From: an uncultured Eubacteriales bacterium
Lineage (GTDB): Bacteria > Bacillota > Clostridia > Oscillospirales > CAG-272
Length of the DNA stretch: 64,000 bases
Direction: 5' to 3'
Assembly (NCBI GenBank): GCA_948467545.1
Contig: CAOKER010000003.1
Location: 195,655 to 259,654, forward strand
Part shown: positions 1 to 8,242 of the stretch, piece after piece
How the letters are laid out: every line of letters starts with the position of its first letter
Position numbering within the stretch: position 1 is the stretch's first letter
Notes under the pieces: generated by a model
The model's database searches: none
What the model saw: the letters and a program-made list of their open reading frames with translations, nothing else
Told to the model about the DNA's origin: nothing
Translations under genes and position numbers: made by a program

Positions 1-445
1 TGTTTGCAATACCACGAAAATTACTTGAAGGCAGTTTTATAACCTTATCGGTATGGCTCATAAGCACATTTTGGGTTTCAATAATATTTGAAAATAAAGC
101 GGAAGCTGTATTGACCGTTGCTGTTATGCGTCCGTATTCACTTTTTTCGCAAGCTGAAATTTTTCCGCCCAGCATGTGTGCTATGAGCTGCATTCCGTAA
201 CAAATTCCAAGAATCGGAATACCCATCTCAAAAATTGCAGGATCGCATTTGGGAGATTCTTTTAAATAAACGCTGTTAGGGCCGCCCGTAAAGATTATTC
301 CAATCGGTGAAATTTCACGAAGTTCATTAATTGATGTATTATATGGCTTAATTAACGAATATACTCCGCACTCTCTGACTCTGCGCGCGATCAGCTCCTT
401 GTATTGACCGCCGAAATCAAGTATTACAACTTTCTGATTTTCCAT
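1..445 (-). CDS. guaA: GMP synthase (glutamine-hydrolysing), N-terminal part; runs off the window edge
   Basis: GuaA amidates XMP to GMP with glutamine and ATP, the last step of guanylate synthesis. Only the first 148 codons lie in the window, and they cover the class I glutamine amidotransferase domain. Reading the minus strand from the ATG at 445, the protein begins MENQKVVILDFGGQY. It contains the GGPNSVY loop, the nucleophile elbow GICYGMQ (catalytic Cys) and MSHTDKV, an arrangement typical of GuaA rather than of CarA, TrpG or PabA. The ATP-pyrophosphatase and dimerisation domains lie outside the window. A strong promoter about 260 bp upstream leaves a long structured leader, so expression is probably controlled in the 5' untranslated region. 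The SD before this ATG is weak. The identification is firm from the motifs. Confidence 0.92.
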   Translation of the reverse strand, partial: MENQKVVILDFGGQYKELIARRVRECGVYSLIKPYNTSINELREISPIGIIFTGGPNSVYLKESPKCDPAIFEMGIPILGICYGMQLIAHMLGGKISACEKSEYGRITATVNTASALFSNIIETQNVLMSHTDKVIKLPSSNFRGIAN

Positions 446-695
446 ATTATTAGATTTTCCATCGCCGGATAAGGCTTCCCTTTCGCACAAAATTAAGTAT
501 GAAACAGTGTGTCTCGATTTTTGTTAAATAAGCGCTGTAGGCCCGTCACGACAGTTTCGGCATCGACTGTACAACCCTAAAAAAGTATATGGCGGCGGAT
601 TCGCCGATATATGCGGAACAGCCGTTATTTACTATAAACCGAGAATTAAATGTAATGTCATTAAAGACTTTTAAATTATCTTATTATACTTTATT
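446..695 (-). promoter_or_regulatory. Long structured 5' leader of guaA (candidate attenuator or riboswitch, class unknown)
   Basis: About 250 nt of untranslated RNA are predicted between the guaA promoter and its start codon. On the minus strand it holds a GC-rich hairpin at 585-614 (5-bp core CGGCG/CGCCG with flanking A/T pairs) followed by six U (579-584), which resembles an intrinsic terminator inside the leader. A second stem-loop follows at 551-570 (ACAGT/ACTGT around a 10-nt loop). The conserved cores of the purine, ZTP, PRPP and T-box classes could not be recognised by eye. Terminator-like structure between promoter and gene suggests attenuation, but the ligand and mechanism are unknown. 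Confidence 0.45.
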
Positions 696-701
696 TATCT
701 A

Positions 702-730
702 ATTATATCATTTTTCATTTTGTTTGTCAA
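702..730 (-). promoter_or_regulatory. Sigma-A promoter of guaA
   Basis: On the minus strand a perfect -35 box TTGACA (730-725) is separated by exactly 17 bp from a perfect -10 box TATAAT (707-702). Transcription would start near position 694 and run into the guaA leader. The 263 bp between this promoter and the rnj terminator (731-993) hold no gene or obvious site. Confidence 0.8.
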
Positions 731-993
731 TCTAATGAGGAAGCGGTGTTACTATGGCAATTATATGATTTCACATTATAGTATTGGACTTAGATAAGCT
801 CATATAGACAGGTATTATAAAATAGCAGAACAGCAGTTTGCTGCTAAAAACTTCTGTACTAATTTATGGTGCCTTATGACTAAAAGCAAGATGTTACCAG
901 CCTCTGATGCGGAGAGTTCCGTCGCTTTTTTTCCGTTGCGCTGTAATCCGTTGCGGAATCCGACTTATAACTGTATTTTATTGCTTATTAAAT

Positions 994-1032
994 AAAAAGC
1001 TGCTTCACGTTTTTTACGTGAAGCAGCTTTTT
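994..1032 (-). terminator. Intrinsic terminator of rnj
   Basis: A 17-bp perfect inverted repeat (994-1010 with 1016-1032, 5-nt loop) starts at the RNase J stop codon. The stem has a GC-containing core (GCTGCTTCACGT) with A and T runs at its two ends, so it could act in both directions. It separates rnj from the independently promoted guaA. Confidence 0.85.
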
Positions 1033-2741
1033 CATACATTCATAATGACGGGAAGAATCATCGGTTTTCTCTTTGTTTTGCTATACAAATATTTTGAAAC
1101 ATCGTCTTTTACATTGGATTTTATTTGTGTCCATTCAATAATTCCGTTTTCAAGGCAGTTTTCAAGTGCATTTCGTGATATTTCTTTGACCTCTTCCATC
1201 ATTTCCTCTGATTCGCGGACATATACAAAGCCTCTTGATACAATATCGGGCCCCGAAACTATTGTGTGCTCGGTGGTGTCAACAGAAGCAACGACAACAA
1301 TCAGTCCGTCCTGAGAGAGATGTCTGCGGTCACGGAGGACGATGCTTCCGACATCTCCTATAACGGAACCGTCTACCATAATTCTGCCGGACGGGATACT
1401 TCCGTTAAAACGGGCTCCTTTTGAATCTATTTCAAGAACCTTTCCGATATCCGAAACAAAAATATTTTTTGACTCCATTCCCATATACTCTGCGAGCTCT
1501 TTATGCGCAATCATATGTTTATATTCTCCGTGAATAGGCATAAAATATTTTGGTCTCACGAGTGCATGCATGAGCTTGATTTCTTCCTGACATGCATGTC
1601 CTGATACATGAATTTCAAGCATAGCATTTCTCCACACTGTAACGCCGTGACGGAGAAGCTCATTTATGATTCTGTCGACCATTTTTTCATTGCCCGGAAT
1701 TGCGCTTGCCGAGATTACAACAAGGTCTTTTTCTCCCAGCGCGACCTTGTCGTGATTGCAGAATGCCATTCTGTAAAGTGCGCTCATCGGTTCGCCTTGA
1801 CTTCCGGTAGTAATGATAGTCATTTGTTCAGGCGGATACTTTTTTATATCGTTAATATCTACAAGTACGCCGTCGGGGACGGTCATATACTCAAGCTCTG
1901 TAGCTACACCGACGATATTCAGCATACTGCGGCCGGTTATAGCGACCTTACGTCCGTATTCCGCACTTTTGCTTATGATTTGCTGAACACGGTGTACATT
2001 GGAGGAGAATGTAGCAATTACAATTCTGTAATCTTTATTTTTCATAAAAATGTCATCAAGAGTTGCGCCTACCTTTCTTTCCGATGGTGCAAAGCCAGGT
2101 CTTTCCGCGTTTGTGGATTCGCACATGAGGAGAAGAACTCCCTCGTTTCCAAGTTCGCCGAATCTTGTTATATCCATCATTTTACTTTCGATTGGCGTAA
2201 CATCGAGTTTAAAATCTCCGGAGTGAACAATCGTTCCGAGAGGCGTTTTAATTGCCAGAGCACAGGCGTCTGCAATTGAATGATTTACGCGGATGAATTC
2301 AACCGAAAATACACCGGCGTCTACCGTGTCTCCGGAATTTACACATATGAGCTCCGGAACTTGCTCATAATGATATTCCGAAAGCTTTTTTTGAAGTATT
2401 CCGAGTGTGAGGCGCGTTCCGTATACCGGAACATGAAGAGTACGCAGAACGTAAGGAAGTGCGCCGATGTGATCTTCATGACCGTGCGTCAGGAAAATTC
2501 CTCTTACTTTTTCAATGTTTTTTTCAAGATAACCTACATCAGGTATAACTAAGTCCACGCCGAGCATGTCATCGTCCGGAAAACCCAGTCCGCAGTCGAC
2601 GACAATAATATCTCCTCCGAATTCGATTACCGCTATATTTTTTCCGATTTCGTTTAGTCCCCCAAGCATTGCTACCTTGAGTTTACCTTTGATTCTTGGT
2701 TTCGCTGCTTTTGCGGTTTTATTTCCTTTTGTATTTGGCAT
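1032..2741 (-). CDS. rnj: Ribonuclease J
   Basis: RNase J is a metallo-beta-lactamase/beta-CASP nuclease with 5'-3' exonuclease and endonuclease activity. It takes part in mRNA turnover and rRNA maturation in bacteria lacking an RNase E-centred degradosome. The 569-residue length is usual for the family, with about 20 extra basic residues at the N terminus. The zinc-binding motif HGHEDH is at residues 86-91, a further ligand region VHSGDF lies near 175, the beta-CASP segment contains TTGSQGEP near 315, and the HVSGHA motif lies near 380. The ATG at 2741 has only a weak SD; a better one (GAAAGGGG, about 50 nt upstream) precedes a two-codon reading frame. The gene ends in a strong terminator. 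With RNase R nearby, the window carries two major exonucleases of opposite polarity. Confidence 0.95.
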   Translation of the reverse strand: MPNTKGNKTAKAAKPRIKGKLKVAMLGGLNEIGKNIAVIEFGGDIIVVDCGLGFPDDDMLGVDLVIPDVGYLEKNIEKVRGIFLTHGHEDHIGALPYVLRTLHVPVYGTRLTLGILQKKLSEYHYEQVPELICVNSGDTVDAGVFSVEFIRVNHSIADACALAIKTPLGTIVHSGDFKLDVTPIESKMMDITRFGELGNEGVLLLMCESTNAERPGFAPSERKVGATLDDIFMKNKDYRIVIATFSSNVHRVQQIISKSAEYGRKVAITGRSMLNIVGVATELEYMTVPDGVLVDINDIKKYPPEQMTIITTGSQGEPMSALYRMAFCNHDKVALGEKDLVVISASAIPGNEKMVDRIINELLRHGVTVWRNAMLEIHVSGHACQEEIKLMHALVRPKYFMPIHGEYKHMIAHKELAEYMGMESKNIFVSDIGKVLEIDSKGARFNGSIPSGRIMVDGSVIGDVGSIVLRDRRHLSQDGLIVVVASVDTTEHTIVSGPDIVSRGFVYVRESEEMMEEVKEISRNALENCLENGIIEWTQIKSNVKDDVSKYLYSKTKRKPMILPVIMNV

Positions 2742-3478
2742 ATGATTTTTACGGTAATGTATTTTCTTTTGTTAAGAGCTAATACATGCCGTACCCCTTT
2801 CTTCTGAAATATAAGTAAATATTTTAATTGTTAAAATTTTGCCGGTTTGTTTGATCGGGCAGAGAAAGGCATAGAAAAAAGACGGTAACCGTGATCCGCG
2901 ATACCTGAAATATTTTTTATGCTACTGCCGGCTTTATCCATCCGTTTAAACCCAAGAAAGTGAAAAAGCAAAATGACTGTCTGAGAACATCCTAATAATC
3001 TGTCAAGCAGACGAATAACGGTTTGTCTGTTTTTATTGGAGAACATAATATTACGATGAAACAGCATTCGGCCGGAAAGACACCAAAGACGTCCGTGGGT
3101 CTTTTGCCGGGCGTTAAAAAGTCTTTTTCTTGATTCCCATAATTAATTATATGGAATTAATGGCAAACGTATCAAAACGGATTTCGTTCTGCATTCATTC
3201 TATAAATACACAAACGAACAAATAACAATGCAATTATACTATCATTTTTATATGAACTTATACAAAATCAAATGTTAATTGAATGTTAATTGCTTCACTT
3301 TATATATTACTTTATGACTAATTGAGTTATATCTGCGTAAAATATTACTGTGTTTGCCGGATAACATTGCACTCGGCAAATTTTAAGAATTGTGCAGCGT
3401 ATTCAGTACCCGTAATTTATTGGGCCGGGATGCGGTAACAGCCGCGGAACGGCGGAAAGGAATTGTTTAATTATAAGT
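2742..3478. other. Gene-free region upstream of rnj
   Basis: These 737 bp are AT-rich, especially 3130-3400, and contain no convincing gene; a 78-codon minus-strand frame at 2831-3067 has no SD. It holds an imperfect GC-rich inverted repeat around 3072-3112 and an exact 11-bp tandem repeat at 3271-3292. It must contain the promoters for rnj (minus) and for the small gene at 3479 (plus), but no canonical pair of boxes stood out. Confidence 0.6.
3271..3292. repeat. Exact 11-bp tandem direct repeat, two copies, PhoP-box-like
   Basis: The unit AATGTTAATTG occurs twice back to back. On the minus strand this presents two TTAACA hexamers separated by 5 bp, which matches the spacing and sequence of Bacillus subtilis PhoP boxes. 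Two copies in AT-rich DNA could also be chance, and no clear promoter is positioned next to them. Confidence 0.45.
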
Positions 3479-3940
3479 ATGAGTAAAAAGGACTATAAAA
3501 AAGATAATATCGGACGCAAGCAATTGTCAATCGATCGTATAAAATTTCATGACTCTGAAAATGCAGAGGAGCTTTTCGGATATAACCGCAGATATCAAAC
3601 TCCTCCCGAAACGGCTGCCGGAGGATTCGGAATGTCCGATATACCGCAGCGGCCAAGCGAGGATCCAACGGCTGAATTTGTCGGACCTTTTGAACCGGAT
3701 ACACAGCCTGAGACCGCGGAAGAATACAGCGCAGAGCTTGCTGATGTGGGAAATTCAGGTACAGCTCCCGACAGAACCGCAAGAGAGGTGAGCAGCGCAT
3801 ACGCTGATACCGGAACCCAAACAGATCCTTACGGAAGCTGGACAGGTCGTCCCGATGAGCTTTCATATAAAGACGGAACACGCCCGCTTCGCAAAAACGA
3901 AGAGGGAGAAGAGCCGGTACAGGATGCGGATGACCTGTAA
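3479..3940 (+). CDS. Hypothetical hydrophilic, probably disordered protein
   Basis: The function is not recognised. The 153-residue product has a lysine-rich start (MSKKDYKKDN), then a long stretch rich in Pro, Glu, Asp, Thr and Gly with no hydrophobic segment, signal peptide or Cys, so it is probably a disordered cytoplasmic protein. A GGAAAGG site lies 18 nt before the ATG, farther than the 10-14 nt usual in this window. The composition looks like real protein, whereas the overlapping minus-strand frame (3471-3881) is rich in Arg, Phe and Tyr as shadow frames often are. It stands tail to tail with the small membrane protein gene at 3959. Confidence is limited by the lack of homology evidence. 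Confidence 0.5.
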   Translation: MSKKDYKKDNIGRKQLSIDRIKFHDSENAEELFGYNRRYQTPPETAAGGFGMSDIPQRPSEDPTAEFVGPFEPDTQPETAEEYSAELADVGNSGTAPDRTAREVSSAYADTGTQTDPYGSWTGRPDELSYKDGTRPLRKNEEGEEPVQDADDL

Positions 3941-3958
3941 AGCGTCTGCATATTAATA

Positions 3959-4234
3959 TTATATAATTTTAATAAGAAATGCTGTTGCAAGTATAATTGT
4001 CGATGCTGAAAGTGCAATCCAGACGTAAGTCGGAATTCCCTGCTTTGATTTTTTTGAGGCTGTACCTCCGTGAATTCCGTTTTCTCTTATAATACGGTTT
4101 GCCTCTTCTATCATATCGATCTCGGATATATGTGCTTTAACAGCATTTTCACGCAATACAAAATACGCTTCTTCAAATATATTGCTGCCTGTATTTTTCA
4201 TTACAATAATTTTTCTCTGACATCCTTTGAGCAT
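3959..4234 (-). CDS. Small tail-anchored membrane protein of unknown function
   Basis: The function is not recognised. The chosen start (ATG at 4234, MLKGCQRK) has a well-placed SD: GAGAGG at 4245-4250, ten bases upstream. A longer frame from 4270 lacks one. The 91-residue product has a hydrophilic, helix-prone N-terminal part containing EEAYFVLRENAV and MIEEANRIIRENG, then a basic stretch SKKSK. A single C-terminal transmembrane segment (about residues 69-91, IPTYVWIALSAST and following) ends almost at the C terminus, giving a tail-anchored topology with the bulk of the protein in the cytoplasm. It is divergent from the nucleotidyltransferase gene at 4352, and the two may share the short control region between them. 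Confidence 0.6.
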   Translation of the reverse strand: MLKGCQRKIIVMKNTGSNIFEEAYFVLRENAVKAHISEIDMIEEANRIIRENGIHGGTASKKSKQGIPTYVWIALSASTIILATAFLIKII

Positions 4235-4351
4235 ATTGCCGTTACCTCTCTGTTCATAATTTGAAGACATCTGTTTCGGCTATTATAAACACAAACAGGC
4301 ATAGTATATTCAGACAGATACAGATTTTTTTCAGAAAGGAATGAGCAAGGG

Positions 4352-6589
4352 TTGAAAGCTATCATAATGGCAGGCGGCGAAGGAAAACGTCTTCGGCCAA
4401 TAACAGAAAGAATTCCCAAGCCGCTTGTTGAGGTAGGCGGGATTCCGATTATAGAGCATATTTTTAAGCTTCTTATAAAGCACAATATATCCGAAGCGTG
4501 GATTACCACCAGATATCTCGGCAATTTGATAGAGGAGCGGTTCGGAGACAGTTATTTTTCGGACGGTGATAATTCGGGAAAACTTTGTCTGCGGTATTCT
4601 GTTGAAGACACTCCGCTCGGAACGGCAGGGGGTGTAAAGAAGGCGTTTGATTTCGCCGGTTTCGATTCGTCTTTTCTTGTTATCAGCGGCGATGCAATGA
4701 CTGATATTGATTTATCGGCGGCGGAAACTTTTCATACGCAAAGCTCTGCTGATGTGACGATAATACTTTCATCTGCGTCAGATCCGAGAGAGTATGGGAC
4801 TGTACTTTGCGGCAGTGACGGAAGAATAACAAGATTTATTGAAAAGCCTGCATGGCAGCAGGTTCTGACGGACACTGTAAATACAGGAATTTATATTATT
4901 AATCGGGAAGTTATGTCCTATATTCCGCAGGGAGTTCCTTTCGACTTTTCCAATGATTTATTCCCGATACTGCTTCGCGGCGGAAAAAGGCTTATGGGAT
5001 TTGAGACGGACGCACATTGGTGTGATATTGGTTCGATTCCGGACTACTACCGTGAAAACATGCATTATTCTGACGGAGAGAATGTTTTTTCAAAGACGGG
5101 AAACAAAAAGGTATCCGACGGTGCTTCGGTGTCCGGCAGTATATTATACGGCGGTGTCAGAATAGGTGAAGGAAGCAGTATAAATAATGCCGTGATCTGC
5201 GAGAATACCGTTGCCGGTATAAACGTAACGATAGGTGCGGGGAGTGTCATAGGAGCGGGGTGCAGCCTCGGCGACGGTTGCTTTATTTTGCCTGAAACGC
5301 GATTGCCGTCCGGAACGGTAATCGAAAAAAACAGAATTGTCGGCCGCGGTGTAAAGCAGAATATTTCATTTGTCTTTGATGAGGGCGGCCTTATAGGAAC
5401 GGGTGAAATTTGTTCTTTTGCAGAGCTTGGAAAATCAATAGGAAGTGCGTCGGGGACGGGGGCGAGAATCGGAGTTATAAGCGGAAGATCATCGCGTGAG
5501 CATCTTTTAAAAGAAACACTTATGTGCGGAATAGCAGCTGTCGGATGCACTGCCTTTGATTTCGGTGACGGCAGCTCATCCATGGCCGCTTTTGCCGGTG
5601 CGAGACTTGGTATGACGCTTATGGTGCATATTGAAAGTATTAAAGAAAATATCGGCTCAGGCTATCAGGACGAAAAAATAAAGGTATCATTTTTTGACGA
5701 GGACGGATTATATCCTTCAAGGGCATTTGAACGTGCTTTGTGTGCTTCTCTGGATGACAAAGTACAGGAATCTTCTTCGGTATCAGATATTGAAAGATGT
5801 GACGATCTTTCTCTTCTTTATCGGTCGGCGCTGATTGCCAGTGCGCGTGATGAGCTTCGTCTTACCGGAGAAAAGCACATTCAAAAGACTACGATTCACG
5901 TTATCGGCGGCGAGGACAGCGATATGCTTGGAATTGTTCTTGCAGAATTGGGATTTGATGTTACAGACGAGAGTGATTGTGATCTTATCGTGGAATATGA
6001 GGGGCAGCATAAGCTATATATTACAGATAAGCGTAACGGAACGACAGAAAAAACGGATATGTGGCATGTAACCGCAATTCTTGCGCTTAACGGAATAAAG
6101 CACGGAAGCCTTCCGGATGCCGCACTGCCGTATATCGCTCCCTTATGTATAGAAAAAATTCTTACCGACGGCAATGTTACTATTGCAAAATACCGAGATT
6201 GTCCGTCTGACCGCGAGGATGAGGCGGCACGGAAAAATTCCGGAAAAACGCCGTGGATGTGTGACGCTGCTTTTGCCGCCGTAAGGATTTGTGCTGTTCT
6301 TGGGAGCGGCATCCATCTTAAATCTTTAACCGAAGAAATTCCCGATTTTTATTATTCCGATACTCACATCCCTGCCGACTGTGCAGAAAAAATACGGATT
6401 ATGAGAACGCTTGGAAATCCGGAAGCCGAAGGTGTCATAATTAAAGGTGAAAAGGGCGGATGCGTCAGAATTATTCCGGACTGCGGTGATTCCGTTCGGA
6501 TAATTACAGACGCAGAGAGTACGGAAGCGGCGGCGGAACTGCTTTCATTTTCAGAGAAAAAGATCAGAGAACTTATAAAAGATAAATAA
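4352..6589 (+). CDS. Sugar-phosphate nucleotidyltransferase with left-handed beta-helix and degenerate phosphomutase domain
   Basis: The protein has 745 residues and three parts. Residues 1-230 are a nucleotidyltransferase (GlmU/RmlA/GMP-mannose-pyrophosphorylase superfamily) with the signature MAGGEGKRLRP and IPKPLVEVGG; it would join a sugar-1-phosphate to an NTP. Residues about 245-330 show hexapeptide-type repeats (VSGSILYGGVRIGEGSSI). The C-terminal 400 residues resemble phosphoglucomutase/phosphomannomutase (IGVISGRSSREHLLKETL), but the catalytic TASHNP serine loop is absent; MVHIESIKENIG stands at the matching place, so this part is probably catalytically dead. The start is TTG: the next ATG would remove the conserved KAII strand, and AGAAAGGA lies 11 nt upstream. 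An out-of-frame four-codon ORF starts at 4341 and its TGA overlaps this TTG. The sugar substrate cannot be told from sequence. Confidence 0.9.
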   Translation: MKAIIMAGGEGKRLRPITERIPKPLVEVGGIPIIEHIFKLLIKHNISEAWITTRYLGNLIEERFGDSYFSDGDNSGKLCLRYSVEDTPLGTAGGVKKAFDFAGFDSSFLVISGDAMTDIDLSAAETFHTQSSADVTIILSSASDPREYGTVLCGSDGRITRFIEKPAWQQVLTDTVNTGIYIINREVMSYIPQGVPFDFSNDLFPILLRGGKRLMGFETDAHWCDIGSIPDYYRENMHYSDGENVFSKTGNKKVSDGASVSGSILYGGVRIGEGSSINNAVICENTVAGINVTIGAGSVIGAGCSLGDGCFILPETRLPSGTVIEKNRIVGRGVKQNISFVFDEGGLIGTGEICSFAELGKSIGSASGTGARIGVISGRSSREHLLKETLMCGIAAVGCTAFDFGDGSSSMAAFAGARLGMTLMVHIESIKENIGSGYQDEKIKVSFFDEDGLYPSRAFERALCASLDDKVQESSSVSDIERCDDLSLLYRSALIASARDELRLTGEKHIQKTTIHVIGGEDSDMLGIVLAELGFDVTDESDCDLIVEYEGQHKLYITDKRNGTTEKTDMWHVTAILALNGIKHGSLPDAALPYIAPLCIEKILTDGNVTIAKYRDCPSDREDEAARKNSGKTPWMCDAAFAAVRICAVLGSGIHLKSLTEEIPDFYYSDTHIPADCAEKIRIMRTLGNPEAEGVIIKGEKGGCVRIIPDCGDSVRIITDAESTEAAAELLSFSEKKIRELIKDK

Positions 6590-6630
6590 TAAATATTACG
6601 TGATTTCCGTATAAATAAAATACTTTTAAT

Positions 6631-6713
6631 AAAAATGAGCTTGCTTTTATGCTTCAATCTCCCAAAGATTAAAATTTTTTTGGTTTGGGATTAACGCGGC
6701 AAGCTCATTTTTT
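6631..6713. terminator. Bidirectional terminator with nested hairpins
   Basis: A 14-bp outer stem (AAAAATGAGCTTGC at 6631-6644 with its complement at 6699-6712) ends in a T run on both strands. Inside it a second hairpin (TCCCAAA/TTTGGGA, 6660-6690) can form. It lies between the convergent nucleotidyltransferase (plus) and DUF1934 (minus) genes, so it can serve both. Confidence 0.75.
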
Positions 6714-6824
6714 GGATTATCGGGAGACCGATTGATAATAGGTTTACAATGCCCTGTGTGTTGTATACAGCAATAAATTTTTTAATCTGACATGCAAAGT
6801 TTTAGTTTGCGGCGAGCAGGAATC

Positions 6825-7478
6825 TCATTTCCCCGTAATATCGGTGATTTCTATTTTTAAATGATTATATTCCGATTCAGTCCCGCCCAGTTCTAAGGTA
6901 TAGTCAAGAATTATAACGGCGTGTTTTTTACCGGAAATTAACTGAGGGACTGTATTAACCACTTTATGTGTAATAACTCCGATACCCATGGAACCCGCTT
7001 CTGTTTGATACATGCACATGATTCTCGGTGTTTTGCTGTCAAAAACAAATGAAGTGCCGGAGACCCCGGTTCTGTACATAATTATTCTGCCGGGTTCTTT
7101 TTTGTCAAAGGTCAATACAGTTTTACAGTTCATTCCGAGCAGTTCGCTTTCATCATATGTAATGTCGGTTCTGCCTTGTTTATTATCGTAAAATGAGATT
7201 TCTCCGGCCGAATTGCTTTCTATGGTTTCCACACAATCCGGAAGCTTTGAGGCAAGTGTGCTCAGAAACTCTTCGAGCTCTTCGCTTTCATCTTGGAAGC
7301 AGTCATCTGACGATTCATCCCCGGAACGACATAAAACTGTATCTATCCAGCTTCGGTATGATCGGCGGTCATTGTCTGCTTTTATTTTTTCTTCTAACTG
7401 ATCCTTAAAAATGTTTTCAAAAGCTAAATTGCATATTTTGGATGTCGTTTTGACCCTGATTTTTTTAGTTTCTTCCAT
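6825..7478 (-). CDS. DUF1934 (YwiB-like) calycin-fold protein with extended N terminus
   Basis: The C-terminal 130 residues match the DUF1934 pattern of small Firmicute proteins with a calycin-like beta-barrel: GRTDITYDESELLGM, then GRIIMYRTGVSGTSFVFD, MCMYQTEAGSMGIGVITHKV and a final ILDYTLELGG strand. The molecular role of the family is not established; it is often found near RNA polymerase delta or arginyl-tRNA synthetase genes, which is not the case here. The first 80 residues are an acidic extension not expected in the family (usual length about 140; here 217), including a run of Asp and Glu around 55-70. The ATG at 7478 has a good SD (AAAGGAAAC). No signal peptide is present, so it is probably cytoplasmic. 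Confidence 0.8.
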   Translation of the reverse strand: MEETKKIRVKTTSKICNLAFENIFKDQLEEKIKADNDRRSYRSWIDTVLCRSGDESSDDCFQDESEELEEFLSTLASKLPDCVETIESNSAGEISFYDNKQGRTDITYDESELLGMNCKTVLTFDKKEPGRIIMYRTGVSGTSFVFDSKTPRIMCMYQTEAGSMGIGVITHKVVNTVPQLISGKKHAVIILDYTLELGGTESEYNHLKIEITDITGK

Positions 7479-7695
7479 TTTTATTTGTTTCCTTTATAAC
7501 TAAAAGCAAAAGATATTCCCGCCTTTAAGGCGCGGTTTGAGCCCGCTTTTTTCAGCGGCGGTATAATTCGTCGTTAAAGAGCCTAATGACGGCAGTTTGA
7601 GCCTTCTTATTAAAGGTATATTTTCAAAAAAGCGGCTGCATAAATCCGCAGTGTCGGAGAGAATAATAAGTTATGGCATCAGTAATAACTCGGCA

Positions 7696-7725
7696 CAGTC
7701 AAATTAAACAGCTCAGCCAAATTAA
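7696..7725. repeat. Two direct 12-mers with an 18-bp period
   Basis: CAGTCAAATTAA (7696-7707) and CAGCCAAATTAA (7714-7725) recur 18 bp apart, 30 bp upstream of the small gene at 7756. The spacing would suit a dimeric regulator, but no promoter boxes are clear. Confidence 0.3.
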
Positions 7726-7755
7726 GCTTTGAAAATATGAAAGGCACGGATAATT

Positions 7756-7974
7756 ATGGTAAAATTTTTCAAGGGTAAGGCCAAATCGTTTTTTTTACTT
7801 ATTTTTTCTTGTATTCTTGTAGCCGCAATAACGGGGGTTTATGCTTTGGTATGTCGTCCTGATGAAAATACCCGCAAAGAACAGTCTGTTCGTGACAGAC
7901 AGGTGGTCAGAGACAAAGAAAGCGTTTACAGTGCGGAGGAGACAGAAATTTCACCGCAGCTTAGGCTGCCCTGA
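7756..7974 (+). CDS. Possible small membrane-anchored protein
   Basis: The function is not recognised. The 72-residue frame encodes a basic N terminus (MVKFFKGKAK), one strong transmembrane segment (about residues 11-31) and a charged tail rich in Arg, Asp and Glu. That suits a bitopic small membrane protein or an uncleaved signal anchor. GAAAGG lies 12 nt before the ATG, the spacing used by many genes here. Against it are the short length, the isolated position between two minus-strand genes and the lack of a terminator. The following 268 bp (7975-8242) contain no other gene. Confidence 0.4.
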   Translation: MVKFFKGKAKSFFLLIFSCILVAAITGVYALVCRPDENTRKEQSVRDRQVVRDKESVYSAEETEISPQLRLP

Positions 7975-8213
7975 ACCGTTTACAGTATGGTCTCGGCTTT
8001 ACGTTTATTACGTCATAAGATATAGTTCGACCGCATTGTTTCGAGGTTATGTTCAGTGAAATGCTGAGCCGGAAGCGAAACCGAAATTGATGACTGAAAA
8101 ACTCGGACCATATGGATGCTGCTCGTAATCTATGGTTAAATCGCAGCATTATGGAATGATGATTTGCAGATAACTGCAGCGGTATGCAAAACAAAATTAA
8201 TAATCACATTAAT

Positions 8214-8239
8214 AATCGCATAGCTTCTGCTATACGATT
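8214..8239 (-). terminator. Probable terminator of the M16 peptidase-rnr operon
   Basis: An 11-bp stem with one mismatch or wobble (8214-8224 with 8229-8239, loop of four) follows the RNase R stop codon by four bases. The minus-strand sequence after it is AT-rich but has only a broken T run, so efficiency may be moderate. Confidence 0.55.
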
Positions 8240-8242
8240 TTA

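Noticed and set aside
551..590. T-box-like or ZTP-like element in the guaA leader
   Set aside because: GGGTTGTAC recalls the T-box antiterminator GGGTGGTACC, but the flanking bulge and specifier features are absent, and the ZTP core does not fit either.
2831..3067. 78-codon minus-strand frame upstream of rnj
   Set aside because: It has no SD, an unremarkable composition and overlaps an inverted repeat; nothing supports coding.
3471..3881. 136-codon minus-strand frame opposite the small gene at 3479
   Set aside because: The Arg/Phe/Tyr-rich composition and lack of an SD look like a shadow of the plus-strand frame.
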